64,000 bases of DNA. Source: Mangrovimonas futianensis. GTDB taxonomy: Bacteria; Bacteroidota; Bacteroidia; Flavobacteriales; Flavobacteriaceae. Below the pieces are notes generated by a model, which was given only the letters and a program-made list of their open reading frames with translations, had not been told where the DNA came from and searched no databases. Shown piece after piece: positions 52,839 through 62,795 of this stretch; the stretch's first letter is position 1, and each line of letters begins with the position of its first letter. Location of the stretch: contig NZ_JAJJNF010000004.1 in NCBI RefSeq assembly GCF_021245805.1, positions 346,777 through 410,776 on the forward strand. Direction: 5' to 3'. A program made the position numbers and the translations under genes.

Positions 52839-54227
52839 GTGAAGATGATAAAAAATACCCGCCTTCTAGTTTTCCTGTCTGTGTTTACTTTAATAGCACT
52901 AACGGGCATACAGTCCTATCTTATCTTCAATACCTACAAATTAAAAAAGAAGGATGCTATAAACAATGCCAGAATTTCTTTAGCGAAGGTATATACCACA
53001 AAGAATATCGATTCACTTATGTGGATTTACAGAAATGATTTTCTAGTTCAGCTTGAACAATTTGAGCAAGGAAAAATTTCTAAAGATCAAGTTTTAAAAA
53101 ACCTCGAAATTAAAACTGAAGAAGTTAATCCTGTTTTTAGAGAAGCCTACCAAAATGGATTAAAGGACCAAGACCTACCATTTACGGTTAAGTTCAATAA
53201 AAGTGCCATATCCATATTTGTAAAAGATAGTTTAGATCAAACCACGTCCTTTTTATCTCAAAGCGATGCCCCCATATTTTTATTAGGAGACAAGCTAGGA
53301 CCAGACGAAGAATCCATACTGGTAAACAACAGCTCATGGAATAAAGACCATGAAATTATAATAGATGGTCAATCGCAAACTTTTCTATTAGACTTTAAAA
53401 CTCAAATCTATATGAGTGTGGAAAACTGGAGAATGTTTGTTGCAAAGCAAATGACCATCCTTCTGCTTTTATCTTGTCTTCTATTTCTATTCATGACGGG
53501 TTTATTTTATTACTCGATTAAGAGCCTAATGAAACAAAAAAAACTGTCGGAAATCAAAACAGATTTCATTAATAACATGACTCATGAATTAAAGACGCCT
53601 CTATCAACTTTATCCATAGCCACTCAAAACTTAACAGACAATTTTGATCACGATGACAAATCTATGTCTGCAGAAATCATTAACGTCATTAACAGACAAA
53701 ATATTAGGTTACAAAAATTGATTGACCAGGTGTTGAATAGCAGTCTGGGATATCAAGAAATTGAGTTAGAAAAAGAGGAAATCGAATTCGTCGCTTTCAT
53801 GGAGGAGCTCATAGATGATTTTAAAATCCCTCTTCCAGACAACATTGAAATTAGATTCCTTTCTGATTTAAAGTCTGCCACTATGGTTTTAGACAGATTT
53901 TATATCAGTACTGCCATTTTAAATGTTTTAAACAATGCTGTGAAATATGGTGGTACGGTTGTCGACATACATTTTTCAAAAGATACATCAACCAATTCCT
54001 ATTTATTGAATATTCATGACAATGGTATTGGTATTGACAAGAAACACTTACCAAATCTTTTCCAGAAGTTTTATCGTGTGAGTGAGAAGGACCAACATAA
54101 TTACAAAGGCCTGGGCTTGGGTCTATATTATGCAAAGCAAATTATCACGGCACATAAAGGGACTATTTCAGTAGAAAGCTCTAGAAGAACAGGAACAACA
54201 TTCACCATTAAATTACATCATCCATGA
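52839..54227 (+). CDS. Sensor histidine kinase (RprX-like)
   Basis: 462 residues from GTG 52839 (ATG 52845 is an alternative). Two membrane helices (about 8-30 and 205-226) bracket a ~175-residue periplasmic sensor. H-box NNMTHELKTPLS with the phospho-His at about 249, N-box NAVKYGG, and G boxes DNGIGIDKKHL and GLGLGLYYAKQI. Resembles RprX of Bacteroides. It overlaps the response regulator gene by 4 bp. Confidence 0.93.
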   Translation: MKMIKNTRLLVFLSVFTLIALTGIQSYLIFNTYKLKKKDAINNARISLAKVYTTKNIDSLMWIYRNDFLVQLEQFEQGKISKDQVLKNLEIKTEEVNPVFREAYQNGLKDQDLPFTVKFNKSAISIFVKDSLDQTTSFLSQSDAPIFLLGDKLGPDEESILVNNSSWNKDHEIIIDGQSQTFLLDFKTQIYMSVENWRMFVAKQMTILLLLSCLLFLFMTGLFYYSIKSLMKQKKLSEIKTDFINNMTHELKTPLSTLSIATQNLTDNFDHDDKSMSAEIINVINRQNIRLQKLIDQVLNSSLGYQEIELEKEEIEFVAFMEELIDDFKIPLPDNIEIRFLSDLKSATMVLDRFYISTAILNVLNNAVKYGGTVVDIHFSKDTSTNSYLLNIHDNGIGIDKKHLPNLFQKFYRVSEKDQHNYKGLGLGLYYAKQIITAHKGTISVESSRRTGTTFTIKLHHP

Positions 54228-54925
54228 AAAAAATATTGCTAGCAGAAGATGATATCGATCTAGGTACCATGCTTAAGCATTACTTAGAAGGAAACGGATA
54301 TTTGGTGGATTGGGCTCAAGATGGAAATCAAACTTTGGATGCATTCACAACAAAAAATTACGATCTGTGCATATTGGATGTGATGATGCCCAAACTAGAT
54401 GGGTTTAATGTGGCTAAAAAAATGGTTTATATCAACCCCGAAATCCCTTTTCTATTTGTCACAGCCCGAATAACCGGTGAGGATAAAATAAAAGGATTAA
54501 AATTGGGTGCCGATGATTATATCACCAAACCATTTAACGCTGAAGAACTTTTATTAAGAATAAAAAATATTATTAAAAGAACAGAACAGCAGCAATTTGT
54601 TTTAAAGGATATAGAAGACAAAAATATCATACAAATAGGCTCTTATGCTTTTGATTTTAAAAATTCACTTCTTAAATCTAAAGACGAATCCTTTAACCTA
54701 ACTAAAAAAGAAGCGCAATTAATTTACCTCCTATACAGCCAACAAAATCAATTAATTAGAAGAGAAGATATTCTAACAAAAATTTGGAATAGTAATGACT
54801 TCTTTTCAGGCAGAAGTATGGATGTATATATAAGTAAAATCAGAAAATACTTTAAAGATGACGAAAGCATTCAAATCAAAAGTATAAGAGGATTGGGCTT
54901 AGAATTTCAGATAAATAATATTTAA
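54224..54925 (+). CDS. OmpR-type response regulator (RprY-like)
   Basis: 233 residues. Receiver domain with acidic pair EDD (8-10), phospho-Asp in LDVMMPKLDG (about 53), Thr in FVTAR and Lys in YITKPF; then a winged-helix DNA-binding domain (NLTKKEAQLIYLLYSQQNQL ... VYISKIRKYFKDDESIQI). Forms one operon with the kinase. Target genes unknown. Confidence 0.95.
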   Translation: MKKILLAEDDIDLGTMLKHYLEGNGYLVDWAQDGNQTLDAFTTKNYDLCILDVMMPKLDGFNVAKKMVYINPEIPFLFVTARITGEDKIKGLKLGADDYITKPFNAEELLLRIKNIIKRTEQQQFVLKDIEDKNIIQIGSYAFDFKNSLLKSKDESFNLTKKEAQLIYLLYSQQNQLIRREDILTKIWNSNDFFSGRSMDVYISKIRKYFKDDESIQIKSIRGLGLEFQINNI

Positions 54926-54940
54926 TTAAAAACTAATTTC

Positions 54941-56725
54941 ATGAAACACTTCAACCTTTTAATTTTAATGGCTATTTTCTTGGGACAATCCGTTTGTGCC
55001 CAAGTCTACAATCAGACCAACACTTTTGGTCAGGCAGGACTTACCTTCCCATTTGGAAGAGCTTATGACAGTCAAAATAATTATTATACTGTAGGTTTCC
55101 ATCAAGGATCATTTACCTATGGAGATACAACGGCATCCTTTGCCGGAGGGAATCAAGATGTTTTTTTAACAAAAACAGATGCCAATGGTAACCCGGTTTG
55201 GGTGAAATCATTTAATGGCGGTGCAGATAATGCTGGATTAAATATTACCATTGACAACAATGATAATATTTATCTCACTGGTTTTTTTCAAGGAGCTGGA
55301 TCCAATGCTTTTGATGCAGACCCAGATCCTAATACTGAGTACTTTTTAGCACAAACTTCCTTTTTATTATCACGTGATGCTTTTATCATCAAATTAGATA
55401 GTAATGGTGATTTTTTATGGGCAAAACAATTTAGCAATGCCTACGGTGCAGCCAATGAAAATGGTAAAGGTATTAAGGTAGACTCAGAAGGTAATGTTTA
55501 TGCCATTGGTGAGTTTATTGTTGCAGATTTTGATCCAGGTTCTTCAGAATATGCGCTTTGCGCGAATAACGGAGCTGGCACCTATACAACTCAAATTGAT
55601 TGTGTTTCTACCAGTGAATCACTTTCTCAAGATGCCTATATTGTAAAATTGAATGCCAGTGGTGATTTTATATGGGCAAAACAACTAAAAAGTCTTGGGA
55701 CCAACCAAAGCACTACAACTGCTGAATCTATTGATATTGATGATGCAGACAACCTTTACATAGCTGGAACTTTTAACCAAACTATTGATTTAGATCCTTC
55801 CTCAGAATCTGAAGACCTTCATGTTAATGTCGGAAGCTTTGATTCTTATATAGTAAAACTTACCAATGATGGTGATTTTGTTTGGGGACACACTTTTGGA
55901 AATGCCTCTCTTGATGATGTACAATCTGTCATTTGCATCAATGAAAATGTTTATGTAACAGGTCAAGTTTGGGGGAATACAGATTTTGACCCAACCGAAG
56001 AAGAAAATACTATATCCATTCTAGGTGGTACTGCCGGATTTGCATCAAAATTTAATCAAGATGGCACCTATTTAAGCACTTATATAGTTGATGGAAATGA
56101 TGCAAGTGGAACCAGTGAGATGATTTATTCAGTGGGCTTAAATGGCAGCAATCTTTATTTCGCTGGAGTTATTCAAGGTGAAACAGATTTCGATATTGCT
56201 ACAGAAGGTGTGGTATCAGAAACATCAAACAACAATTCTGAGGATGCCTTCTTGCTAGTTATTGAGGAAGCGACTGGAAATTATGTTGAACATTATCTAA
56301 TAGGTGGCACAGGAGATGAAGAAAAGATTTGGGCAGATGTATTAGATCTAAACATATTTTTGACTGGAACTTTTAGAAGCGCAACTGTAGATTTCAACCC
56401 TTTTGAAGGAGAAGATATCCAATCAAAATCAGCTGGACAAGCAGACTCTTACGTTTCGGTTTTTCAATTAAATTCTTTGAGTATTGACGAATTCGATGGT
56501 TCTACGGTACTTACTCTTTATCCTAATCCTGCTGTTGACGAAATTAGAATTTCTGGAAATAATCCAATTAATAAATTCGAAATCTATTCCATCACAGGTC
56601 AGTTAGTAAATAAAGGTGATCTAACCTCAAATACCATTGACATTTCTCAACTATCAAAAGGAACCTATCTCCTAAAATTAGTTGGAAGAAATCAAGTGTT
56701 TGCAAAAAAAATCATCAAAAAATAG
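54941..56725 (+). CDS. T9SS-secreted SBBP/beta-propeller-repeat protein
   Basis: 594 residues with a signal peptide (about 1-20, SVCAQ). Several ~65-residue repeats with NGDFLWAKQF, DSEGNVYAIGEF and DNLYIAGTFNQTIDLDP-type units form SBBP/WD-like blades. The last ~70 residues (LYPNPAVDEIRISGNN ... GTYLLKLVGRNQVFAKKIIK) are a type A T9SS sorting domain. It lies 15 bp after the response regulator, so may be co-transcribed with its regulator. Confidence 0.9.
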   Translation: MKHFNLLILMAIFLGQSVCAQVYNQTNTFGQAGLTFPFGRAYDSQNNYYTVGFHQGSFTYGDTTASFAGGNQDVFLTKTDANGNPVWVKSFNGGADNAGLNITIDNNDNIYLTGFFQGAGSNAFDADPDPNTEYFLAQTSFLLSRDAFIIKLDSNGDFLWAKQFSNAYGAANENGKGIKVDSEGNVYAIGEFIVADFDPGSSEYALCANNGAGTYTTQIDCVSTSESLSQDAYIVKLNASGDFIWAKQLKSLGTNQSTTTAESIDIDDADNLYIAGTFNQTIDLDPSSESEDLHVNVGSFDSYIVKLTNDGDFVWGHTFGNASLDDVQSVICINENVYVTGQVWGNTDFDPTEEENTISILGGTAGFASKFNQDGTYLSTYIVDGNDASGTSEMIYSVGLNGSNLYFAGVIQGETDFDIATEGVVSETSNNNSEDAFLLVIEEATGNYVEHYLIGGTGDEEKIWADVLDLNIFLTGTFRSATVDFNPFEGEDIQSKSAGQADSYVSVFQLNSLSIDEFDGSTVLTLYPNPAVDEIRISGNNPINKFEIYSITGQLVNKGDLTSNTIDISQLSKGTYLLKLVGRNQVFAKKIIKK

Positions 56726-56728
56726 GTC

Positions 56729-56824
56729 ATGTTTAAACAGTTTATAAAATACAGGCTACAGGTAGCTTTAGCTATTTTATATCTCTTAATAACGATTTGC
56801 ATCTTTTTATGGGTCATTGAATAA
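56729..56824 (+). CDS. 31-residue single-helix membrane peptide
   Basis: ATG at 56729, three bases after the preceding stop: MFKQFIKYRLQVALAILYLL followed by ITICIFLWVIE. One membrane helix with a basic N-terminus (positive-inside). It ends before a terminator at 56849, so it is last in the transcript. Too short for family assignment; tight spacing supports translation. Confidence 0.5.
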   Translation: MFKQFIKYRLQVALAILYLLITICIFLWVIE

Positions 56825-56848
56825 TCAATTCATGCTCTATTCTCAAGC

Positions 56849-56878
56849 AAAAAGGCCATCATAATGATGGTCTTTTTA
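56849..56878 (+). terminator. Terminator of the two-component/SBBP operon
   Basis: AAAAAGGCCATCA and TGATGGTCTTTTT form a 13-bp stem (one G-U) around TAA, then T run. Confidence 0.88.
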
Positions 56879-56939
56879 TTTATATATTGACTTAAAAGCT
56901 AATATTTTTACTAGATTTGGCTCATTAAATTAAGAAGAA

Positions 56940-57641
56940 ATGAAAAGAATTTTAATCCTATTTTTATGGGTTGGAGTGGCTGTTCAGGCCCAAAGCAATC
57001 AAGAACTGATTAACCATTATAAAGCCTATTATAAGCAAATGCAAAAGCAAGCAGATGCACAAGGGGTCATTAATGCACTTACTCATTTAAATGTCTTACA
57101 ACCATCTACGCAGCGGCAAGATACCTTAGCCTATGTTTACATGAGTGAAGGCATGTACTTTCAAGCTCTGAATACCTCTGGAATTGAACTGAATCCTACT
57201 GATTCTGACATGTCTGTTGAAGTAAAAGCTGTTTCCCTAAAGGCGATGAAACAAGTAGAAAAAGCCATTCCCTTTTTTGAAGAACTATTTAAAAGAGAAG
57301 CTACAGTAGGAGTTGCTTATGAACTTGCAGAAATGTATTTGCAAACCCAACAATTACTTCAAGCTACCAAATATGTTGAATACGGAATAGAAAACTCAAA
57401 GCCAGAAGTAGGTAGAACCTATTACGAATCACAACAGCCTTATCAAGTACCCATCAAGGCTGGTTTTTTATATTTAAAAGCATTGGTTACTTTTAATAAA
57501 AACAAGGCGACCAATATTGATACAGCCATAACCACACTAGATGAAGCCATTACCTTGGCACCTAATTTTAATTTGGCTTATATAACCAAACAGGCGTTAC
57601 AGGGACAGAAAAACCCACCGCAACCAGAAACCAAAAACTAA
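56940..57641 (+). CDS. Exported TPR-like protein
   Basis: 233 residues. Signal peptide about 1-18 (VAVQAQ). TPR-like helix pairs include TLAYVYMSEGMYFQALNTSG, AIPFFEELFKREATVGVAYE and AEMYLQTQQLLQATKYVEYG; C-terminal LDEAITLAPNFNLAYITKQA is a clear TPR unit, then a Pro-rich tail. Function unknown. Ends at a bidirectional terminator. Confidence 0.82.
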   Translation: MKRILILFLWVGVAVQAQSNQELINHYKAYYKQMQKQADAQGVINALTHLNVLQPSTQRQDTLAYVYMSEGMYFQALNTSGIELNPTDSDMSVEVKAVSLKAMKQVEKAIPFFEELFKREATVGVAYELAEMYLQTQQLLQATKYVEYGIENSKPEVGRTYYESQQPYQVPIKAGFLYLKALVTFNKNKATNIDTAITTLDEAITLAPNFNLAYITKQALQGQKNPPQPETKN

Positions 57642-57650
57642 AAACATATA

Positions 57651-57682
57651 AAAAAGGGGCGTTTAAAACACCCCTTTTTTTA
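57651..57682. terminator. Bidirectional terminator between the TPR gene and M13 peptidase gene
   Basis: AAAAAGGGGCGTTT and AAACACCCCTTTTT pair around a short A-rich loop with flanking A and T runs (one mismatch). Confidence 0.85.
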
Positions 57683-57700
57683 TTATTATTTCAATAGCTC

Positions 57701-59791
57701 TTACCAGATTCTAACTCTATCTTCTGGCGCCAAGTACATGGCATCTCCCTCTTTTACATCAAAAGCTGAATAAAAAGCATCAACATTCTTTAATGGCATA
57801 ACAGCACGGAACATTCCTGGAGAATGTGGATCTGTTTTAATTTGGTTTCTTAAAGCGTCATCACGGTACTTAGTTCTCCAAACGGTTGCCCAACTTAAAA
57901 AGAAACGTTGCTCTGGAGTAAACCCATCAATTTCCCCTGGGTTTCCATTTTCTGCCAAATACATTTGTAATCCATCATAAGCGGCATTAACACCTCCTAG
58001 ATCACCAATGTTTTCTCCTAGAGTAAATTCACCATTAAGATTAACTCCTGGAAACACTTCTTCATTACTAAATTGACCCGCTAATTCTTTACCCAGCTTG
58101 GTAAATTGCTCCAAATCTTCTTCGGTCCACCAATTATTTAAATTACCATTGGCATCATATCTAGAACCGGAGTCATCAAAACAATGTGAAATTTCATGTC
58201 CTATAACTGCTCCTATACCACCATAGTTTACAGCCTCATCTGCCTCATAGTTGTAAAAGGGAGGTTGTAAAATAGCTGCTGGAAACACAATCTCATTATA
58301 AGATGGGTTAAAATAGGCATTCACAGTTTGAGGAGACATCCCCCACTCTGATTTATCCACAGGTTTACCTAAATCTTCTAAGTCCTTATTAAATCTCCAT
58401 TTAGATACATTAGTCATATTATCATAGTAAGAACCACCCTCTTCATAAGTTTTCACCTCCATTTGGGAATAGTCTTTCCACTTATCTGGATAACCAATCT
58501 TAACGGTCATTTTTTCTAGTTTTTCAATAGCCTTTTCTTTAGTTTCTGGGCTCATCCATTCTAGATTTTTGATTCTATTACCATAAGCGAGCATCACATT
58601 TTTAATCATGGCTTCTGCTTTGGCTTTAGCCTCTGCAGGGAATTTTTGCTCCACATATAGTTTTCCAAGAGCTTCTCCAACAGTCCAGTTGATAGTCTGC
58701 AAAGCACGCTCGTCTCTTTCTCTTTGTTCTTTAGAACCCTTTAAATCTCTTCCGTAAAACTCCCAACTTACTCTATCTAGTTCAGTCGTTAGCTTTCCAG
58801 AAGCACCATTAAGTAAAGTCCAAGTCAAATAGTCTTTCCAGTCTTGAACGTTCCCTTCTTTTAGGATTCCGTCCAAAGCTTTAAAATAACCAGGATCTGA
58901 AACAATAACCGTGTCTACAGATTGCACGCCGATACCTTGAAAATAAGTGTTCCAATCGATAGATGGCGTCATTTCTTTTAATCCTTCCAAACTTTTAGGA
59001 TTATAGCGCTTTCTAGCATCTCTGCGCTCTTCCTTGGTCATTCTTGGTTCAGCCAATCGTGTTTCAAATGCCAATATGTTTTCAGCCTTTTGGGTAGCGG
59101 TAGCATCATCGACACCTAGATATTTCATCATGGTTGCAATGTGCGCCTTGTAAAGCTCCCTTTTTTGCTTGGTATCTTCGTCTTGGTCCACATAATAATC
59201 TCTACTTAAACCAAGAGACCCATTACCTAAATAAGCTGCATTAATATCGCTATTCTTTGGGTGAGATCCCACACCAAAACCTAGAAAACCAGCTCCACCT
59301 TGTGGTTCCATTTTTATTAAATAAGCTTGTAAATCGGCCAAATTGCTAATTCCATCAATTTCCGCTAAATAAGGTTTAATAGGTTCCAATCCTTGATTAT
59401 CCCTTGCAACGGTATCCATGATGGTTTCATAGATTTTAATGGCTTTTTCTTGATCAGATCCAGGCATAACTTTTATTTGTGCCATGTCTTTGTTATCTGA
59501 TGCCATGGCCGACTTTAAAATACCTAAGGCATCTTCATCAGTCATTTGACGAAGTTCGTCAAAACTTCCCCATCTGGTTCTATCAGCTGGGATTTCGTTG
59601 TTTTCCAACCAAGTCCCATTGACATACTTAAAAAAATCTTCACTTGGTTTTACCAAAGTATCCATGTTCTTGAGCTCAATACCCGGAGCAACATATACTT
59701 CGGCCATTTCCTTCTTTTCTTCCTTACAAGATGATAAGCCTACTAGCACACCCGCGGCAAGAACAGAAGCGTTCATGATTTTACGATTCAT
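57701..59791 (-). CDS. M13-family (neprilysin/PepO-like) metallopeptidase lipoprotein
   Basis: 696 residues. SPII signal with lipobox VGLSSC (Cys about 22). Peptidase_M13 N-terminal helical domain to about 480, then the zinc site VIGHEISHCFDDSG near 531-544 and the third ligand in GENIGDLGGVNAAYDG near 590, and a C-terminal DAFYSAFDVKEGDAMYLAPEDRVRIW ending as in the family. Likely a periplasmic or surface-anchored oligopeptidase. Confidence 0.95.
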   Translation of the reverse strand: MNRKIMNASVLAAGVLVGLSSCKEEKKEMAEVYVAPGIELKNMDTLVKPSEDFFKYVNGTWLENNEIPADRTRWGSFDELRQMTDEDALGILKSAMASDNKDMAQIKVMPGSDQEKAIKIYETIMDTVARDNQGLEPIKPYLAEIDGISNLADLQAYLIKMEPQGGAGFLGFGVGSHPKNSDINAAYLGNGSLGLSRDYYVDQDEDTKQKRELYKAHIATMMKYLGVDDATATQKAENILAFETRLAEPRMTKEERRDARKRYNPKSLEGLKEMTPSIDWNTYFQGIGVQSVDTVIVSDPGYFKALDGILKEGNVQDWKDYLTWTLLNGASGKLTTELDRVSWEFYGRDLKGSKEQRERDERALQTINWTVGEALGKLYVEQKFPAEAKAKAEAMIKNVMLAYGNRIKNLEWMSPETKEKAIEKLEKMTVKIGYPDKWKDYSQMEVKTYEEGGSYYDNMTNVSKWRFNKDLEDLGKPVDKSEWGMSPQTVNAYFNPSYNEIVFPAAILQPPFYNYEADEAVNYGGIGAVIGHEISHCFDDSGSRYDANGNLNNWWTEEDLEQFTKLGKELAGQFSNEEVFPGVNLNGEFTLGENIGDLGGVNAAYDGLQMYLAENGNPGEIDGFTPEQRFFLSWATVWRTKYRDDALRNQIKTDPHSPGMFRAVMPLKNVDAFYSAFDVKEGDAMYLAPEDRVRIW

Positions 59792-59865
59792 ATTTAATTA
59801 TAATTTTAAAATTTGCTATTATTTAGTTGAGAGTAATTTTTAAAAATAAGGATTATTACAGCTAT

Positions 59866-60372
59866 TTAGGGTTTGTAAATCTGTTGGGATTCACGTTCCA
59901 ATTTCTTGTTCATTTGAAGACTCATATTGTTAAAAGCAATTAATACCTCACCAATAACACTAACCATTTCTTCATTGTCAATATTTGATAAATTAGCTAA
60001 GCTTTCCAATTTTAAACAGGCATTTTCAACAGCTACCAAACGCGCCATTACCGAAGGCGAGTTTAACTCTGCAGGTATGGTTTTTTGAAGATCTGTCAAC
60101 AAGGTAGATAAGATTTCCTGGTTGTCTTGAAAATAGGAATAATCGCCCAATTTCAATTTAGCTATAACATCATTCAGTTCGGTATATTTATTCCAGTTTT
60201 CAGTGTAGACAGCGACTTTGGGATCAACGACATACTCGGTATATTTTATTTGGGCTATGTCCTCTTTGGTTATGGACGAACTTTTTTCAACCTCTTGAAC
60301 TACTTCTGTTTGTTGGGATTCACCACAACTTAAAAGGACAAAAAGAATAAAAACATATGTTATCTTGCTCAT
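59866..60372 (-). CDS. Small helical lipoprotein
   Basis: 168 residues from ATG 60372; the longer frame adds a region without a signal. SPII lipobox FVLLSCGE (Cys about 15). Mature part: helices with VDPKVAVYTENWNKYTELND and SPSVMARLVAVENACLKLES. No family recognised. Upstream of the M13 gene on the same strand (74 bp). Confidence 0.75.
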   Translation of the reverse strand: MSKITYVFILFVLLSCGESQQTEVVQEVEKSSSITKEDIAQIKYTEYVVDPKVAVYTENWNKYTELNDVIAKLKLGDYSYFQDNQEILSTLLTDLQKTIPAELNSPSVMARLVAVENACLKLESLANLSNIDNEEMVSVIGEVLIAFNNMSLQMNKKLERESQQIYKP

Positions 60373-60452
60373 GGGCACTACTATAAGATTAGCAAATATA
60401 TTGAATTCAAACCATTCCCAAAGAGCTTTAAGATTTAAGTGGCTTTTATGAT

Positions 60453-60480
60453 TTGAAACCACAAAATCTTCTTAATTTTG
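60453..60480 (+). promoter_or_regulatory. Promoter of the threonine dehydrogenase gene
   Basis: TTG (60453-60455), 17-nt spacer, TAATTTTG (60473-60480): exact match to the Bacteroidota consensus, 13 bp before the ATG at 60494. Confidence 0.7.
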
Positions 60481-60493
60481 TGCAACTTTTTAA

Positions 60494-61465
60494 ATGACCA
60501 AAATGACTTCAAAAATCTTAATCATTGGTGCTTGTGGGCAAATAGGATCTGAACTAGCTCAGGCACTTAGAAACAAACACGGTAAAGACAATGTGGTTGC
60601 CAGTGATATTGATTCCAGAAATATGGAAGTTGTTCAATCTGGTCCTTTTGAAATCGTAGACGCCAAAGATTATAATTCGGTCAAGAATTGTATTGACAAA
60701 CATGACATAGACACTGTTTATTTAATGGCGGCCATGTTGAGTGCAACGGGAGAAAAAAACCCAATGGCTGCCTGGGATTTAAATATGAATTCTTTATTTC
60801 ACGTGTTGAATTTAGCCAAGGACGGGGTGATTAAAAAAGTTTTTTGGCCTTCAAGCATTGCTGTATTTGGCAGCAATACCCCCAAAGAAAACACACCGCA
60901 ACATACCATCATGGAGCCTTCTACTGTTTACGGTATAACCAAACAAGTAGGTGAACGCTGGTGTGAATATTATTTTAAGAATTATGGTGTGGATGTGAGA
61001 AGCATTAGGTATCCAGGAATCATCAGTTGGAAAACCTTACCTGGTGGAGGAACCACAGATTATGCTATAGACATTTATCACAAAGCACTTACCGAAAAAT
61101 CTTATGAGTGCTTTTTAAGTGCAGATACCTCTTTGCCCATGATGTTTATGGATGATGCCATAAAAGCGACCATCAACCTTATGGAAGCCCCAGAAGATGA
61201 TGTAAAAATTAGATCTTCCTACAATTTGGCCGCTATGAGCTTTACACCTCAAGACCTATTTGAAGCTATCAAAAAACACATTCCTGATTTTACAATCACC
61301 TTCAACCCTGACTTTAGACAAAAAATCGCCGACTCCTGGCCTAAAAGTATTGATGACTCTTCGGCCCGAAATGACTGGCACTGGCAACATGCCTTTGACA
61401 TTGAAAAGATGACGGTTGAAATGCTTGAAAAATTGGGAGAAAAGTATGGGGTAAGTATCTCTTAA
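60494..61465 (+). CDS. tdh: SDR-type L-threonine 3-dehydrogenase
   Basis: 323 residues. Extended short-chain dehydrogenase with Rossmann motif GACGQIGSEL near 12-21, catalytic Ser in FWPSSIAVFG and Tyr-x3-Lys in TVYGITKQ, and SIRYPGIISW, matching the UDP-galactose-epimerase-like threonine dehydrogenase known from Flavobacterium. Oxidises threonine to 2-amino-3-oxobutyrate. An ATG at 60503 is an alternative start. Confidence 0.9.
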   Translation: MTKMTSKILIIGACGQIGSELAQALRNKHGKDNVVASDIDSRNMEVVQSGPFEIVDAKDYNSVKNCIDKHDIDTVYLMAAMLSATGEKNPMAAWDLNMNSLFHVLNLAKDGVIKKVFWPSSIAVFGSNTPKENTPQHTIMEPSTVYGITKQVGERWCEYYFKNYGVDVRSIRYPGIISWKTLPGGGTTDYAIDIYHKALTEKSYECFLSADTSLPMMFMDDAIKATINLMEAPEDDVKIRSSYNLAAMSFTPQDLFEAIKKHIPDFTITFNPDFRQKIADSWPKSIDDSSARNDWHWQHAFDIEKMTVEMLEKLGEKYGVSIS

Positions 61466-61592
61466 TGGTACAAAACAAGTACTTCTTTTTCAAATAGAAA
61501 TTTTTATCTAGCTACTGAAGGGATAGAAAAGAGTTCCATGTAAGTATTTCTTTATATTTGGGTGTTAATACACACCAGTGTGTTTATACATA

Positions 61593-61603
61593 TGTTACCA
61601 CAC
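61593..61603 (+). repeat. Left arm of the inverted repeat enclosing the 61618 gene
   Basis: TGTTACCACAC, followed by ATTTGAGAAA and the gene. Perfect partner at 62796-62806. An ACACAC/GTGTGT dyad lies just upstream (61570-61583). Confidence 0.8.
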
Positions 61604-61617
61604 ATTTGAGAAAAACT

Positions 61618-62790
61618 ATGCGAATCTATTTAACTTTTACATTTTTAATATTATTTGTATTCCAGATAAGCGCTCAATCTATTAATGAAAAAATAGAGAA
61701 CTTATTAGAATTAGATGGAACTATAAGAAATATCGAAAACCTCATTACTCAAACAATCGATTATCAAAAACAAAATAATATTGGAATTTCAGATAATTAT
61801 TGGGAATCCTTAGAGCAAAAGGTAACTAAAAAATCACTTGCAGAATTTAAAAAGATAGTAAAACCTATATACTCTAAAAATTACACCGAATCACAAATTG
61901 ACAACCTTATAACTTTCTATAGCTCACAAACTGGAAAATTGGTTACTGAAAAACAACCAATTATAATCGAAGAATTAAATTTACCTTTAATGCAGTGGTC
62001 GCAAAATTTAGGCTCTTATGTCATTGAGGAAATTGAAAATAGAGGTAAAAACGAATCAACATCTGATGAAAAAGAAAAATTTGAAACCGAATTTAAAGAA
62101 AAATACGGCTTGCAAATACTCAATCTTACTGACCTAGCTATAGACAAAGAAAATAATATTGGAGACTTATTAGTCGACTTTGGAAAAACAGATGGTAAAA
62201 AAGACGTGACCAAGATAATTAGTGTAAAAAATAATTCAAATAAGGAAATTGAATTTCAAGAACCAAAATTTTTGAGCAATGAAGAAATAAAATTTGATTT
62301 AGGAGATAAACCTCTTGGAATTGGAGAAACTAGGGATTTAAAAATTACCTTAATCGCTGAATTAGCGGAAAACAAAAGTTACTCAACGTCAAGTATTAAT
62401 TACAATAATGGAAATAGAATCCAATTCGGAATTAAATATGATGCACCTGCCAAGGAAATTAGTTTTGAGATTTCTGATAGAAAATTGGCTATAAAGAAAT
62501 TAAAGCAAGACTTTTCTAAACCTTACGTTTTCATCTTAAAAAATACAGGTAAAAAGGAATTTCACATCTCTGATATAGAGCTAGATAAACAAATTGCTTA
62601 CTTGAACTGGAATAAAGAAACTATTAAACCAAATGAAGAAACTGAAATTAGAGTAGTCTTTTCAAAACAATTAATTGCAAAACAGAAAAATACAAATTTG
62701 AAGTTGAAATTGAAAGTCGATTTAACGAAAGGAGAAAAAGGAGGCTTTTCAAGTTTTGCTAATGAAACGATAGAATTAATAATTGAATAA
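61618..62790 (+). CDS. Exported DUF2059 protein with C-terminal Ig/ASH-like domain
   Basis: 390 residues from ATG 61618; a TTG at 61558 would put the left inverted repeat inside the protein, so it is rejected. Signal peptide about 1-20 (FQISAQ). Residues ~25-140 look like DUF2059 (SLAEFKKIVKPIYSKNYTES ... LITFYSSQTGKLV). Residues ~165-390 hold two beta-sandwich units of DUF1573/ASH type (IISVKNNSNKEIEFQEPKFL, FILKNTGKKEFHISDIELD). AT-rich. The gene lies wholly inside an 11-bp inverted repeat, as cargo would. Confidence 0.75.
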   Translation: MRIYLTFTFLILFVFQISAQSINEKIENLLELDGTIRNIENLITQTIDYQKQNNIGISDNYWESLEQKVTKKSLAEFKKIVKPIYSKNYTESQIDNLITFYSSQTGKLVTEKQPIIIEELNLPLMQWSQNLGSYVIEEIENRGKNESTSDEKEKFETEFKEKYGLQILNLTDLAIDKENNIGDLLVDFGKTDGKKDVTKIISVKNNSNKEIEFQEPKFLSNEEIKFDLGDKPLGIGETRDLKITLIAELAENKSYSTSSINYNNGNRIQFGIKYDAPAKEISFEISDRKLAIKKLKQDFSKPYVFILKNTGKKEFHISDIELDKQIAYLNWNKETIKPNEETEIRVVFSKQLIAKQKNTNLKLKLKVDLTKGEKGGFSSFANETIELIIE

Positions 62791-62795
62791 AAAAC

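Noticed and set aside
61558..61617. TTG start extending the DUF2059 gene upstream
   Set aside because: The extension would encode the inverted-repeat arm and removes the signal peptide from the N-terminus; ATG 61618 is preferred.
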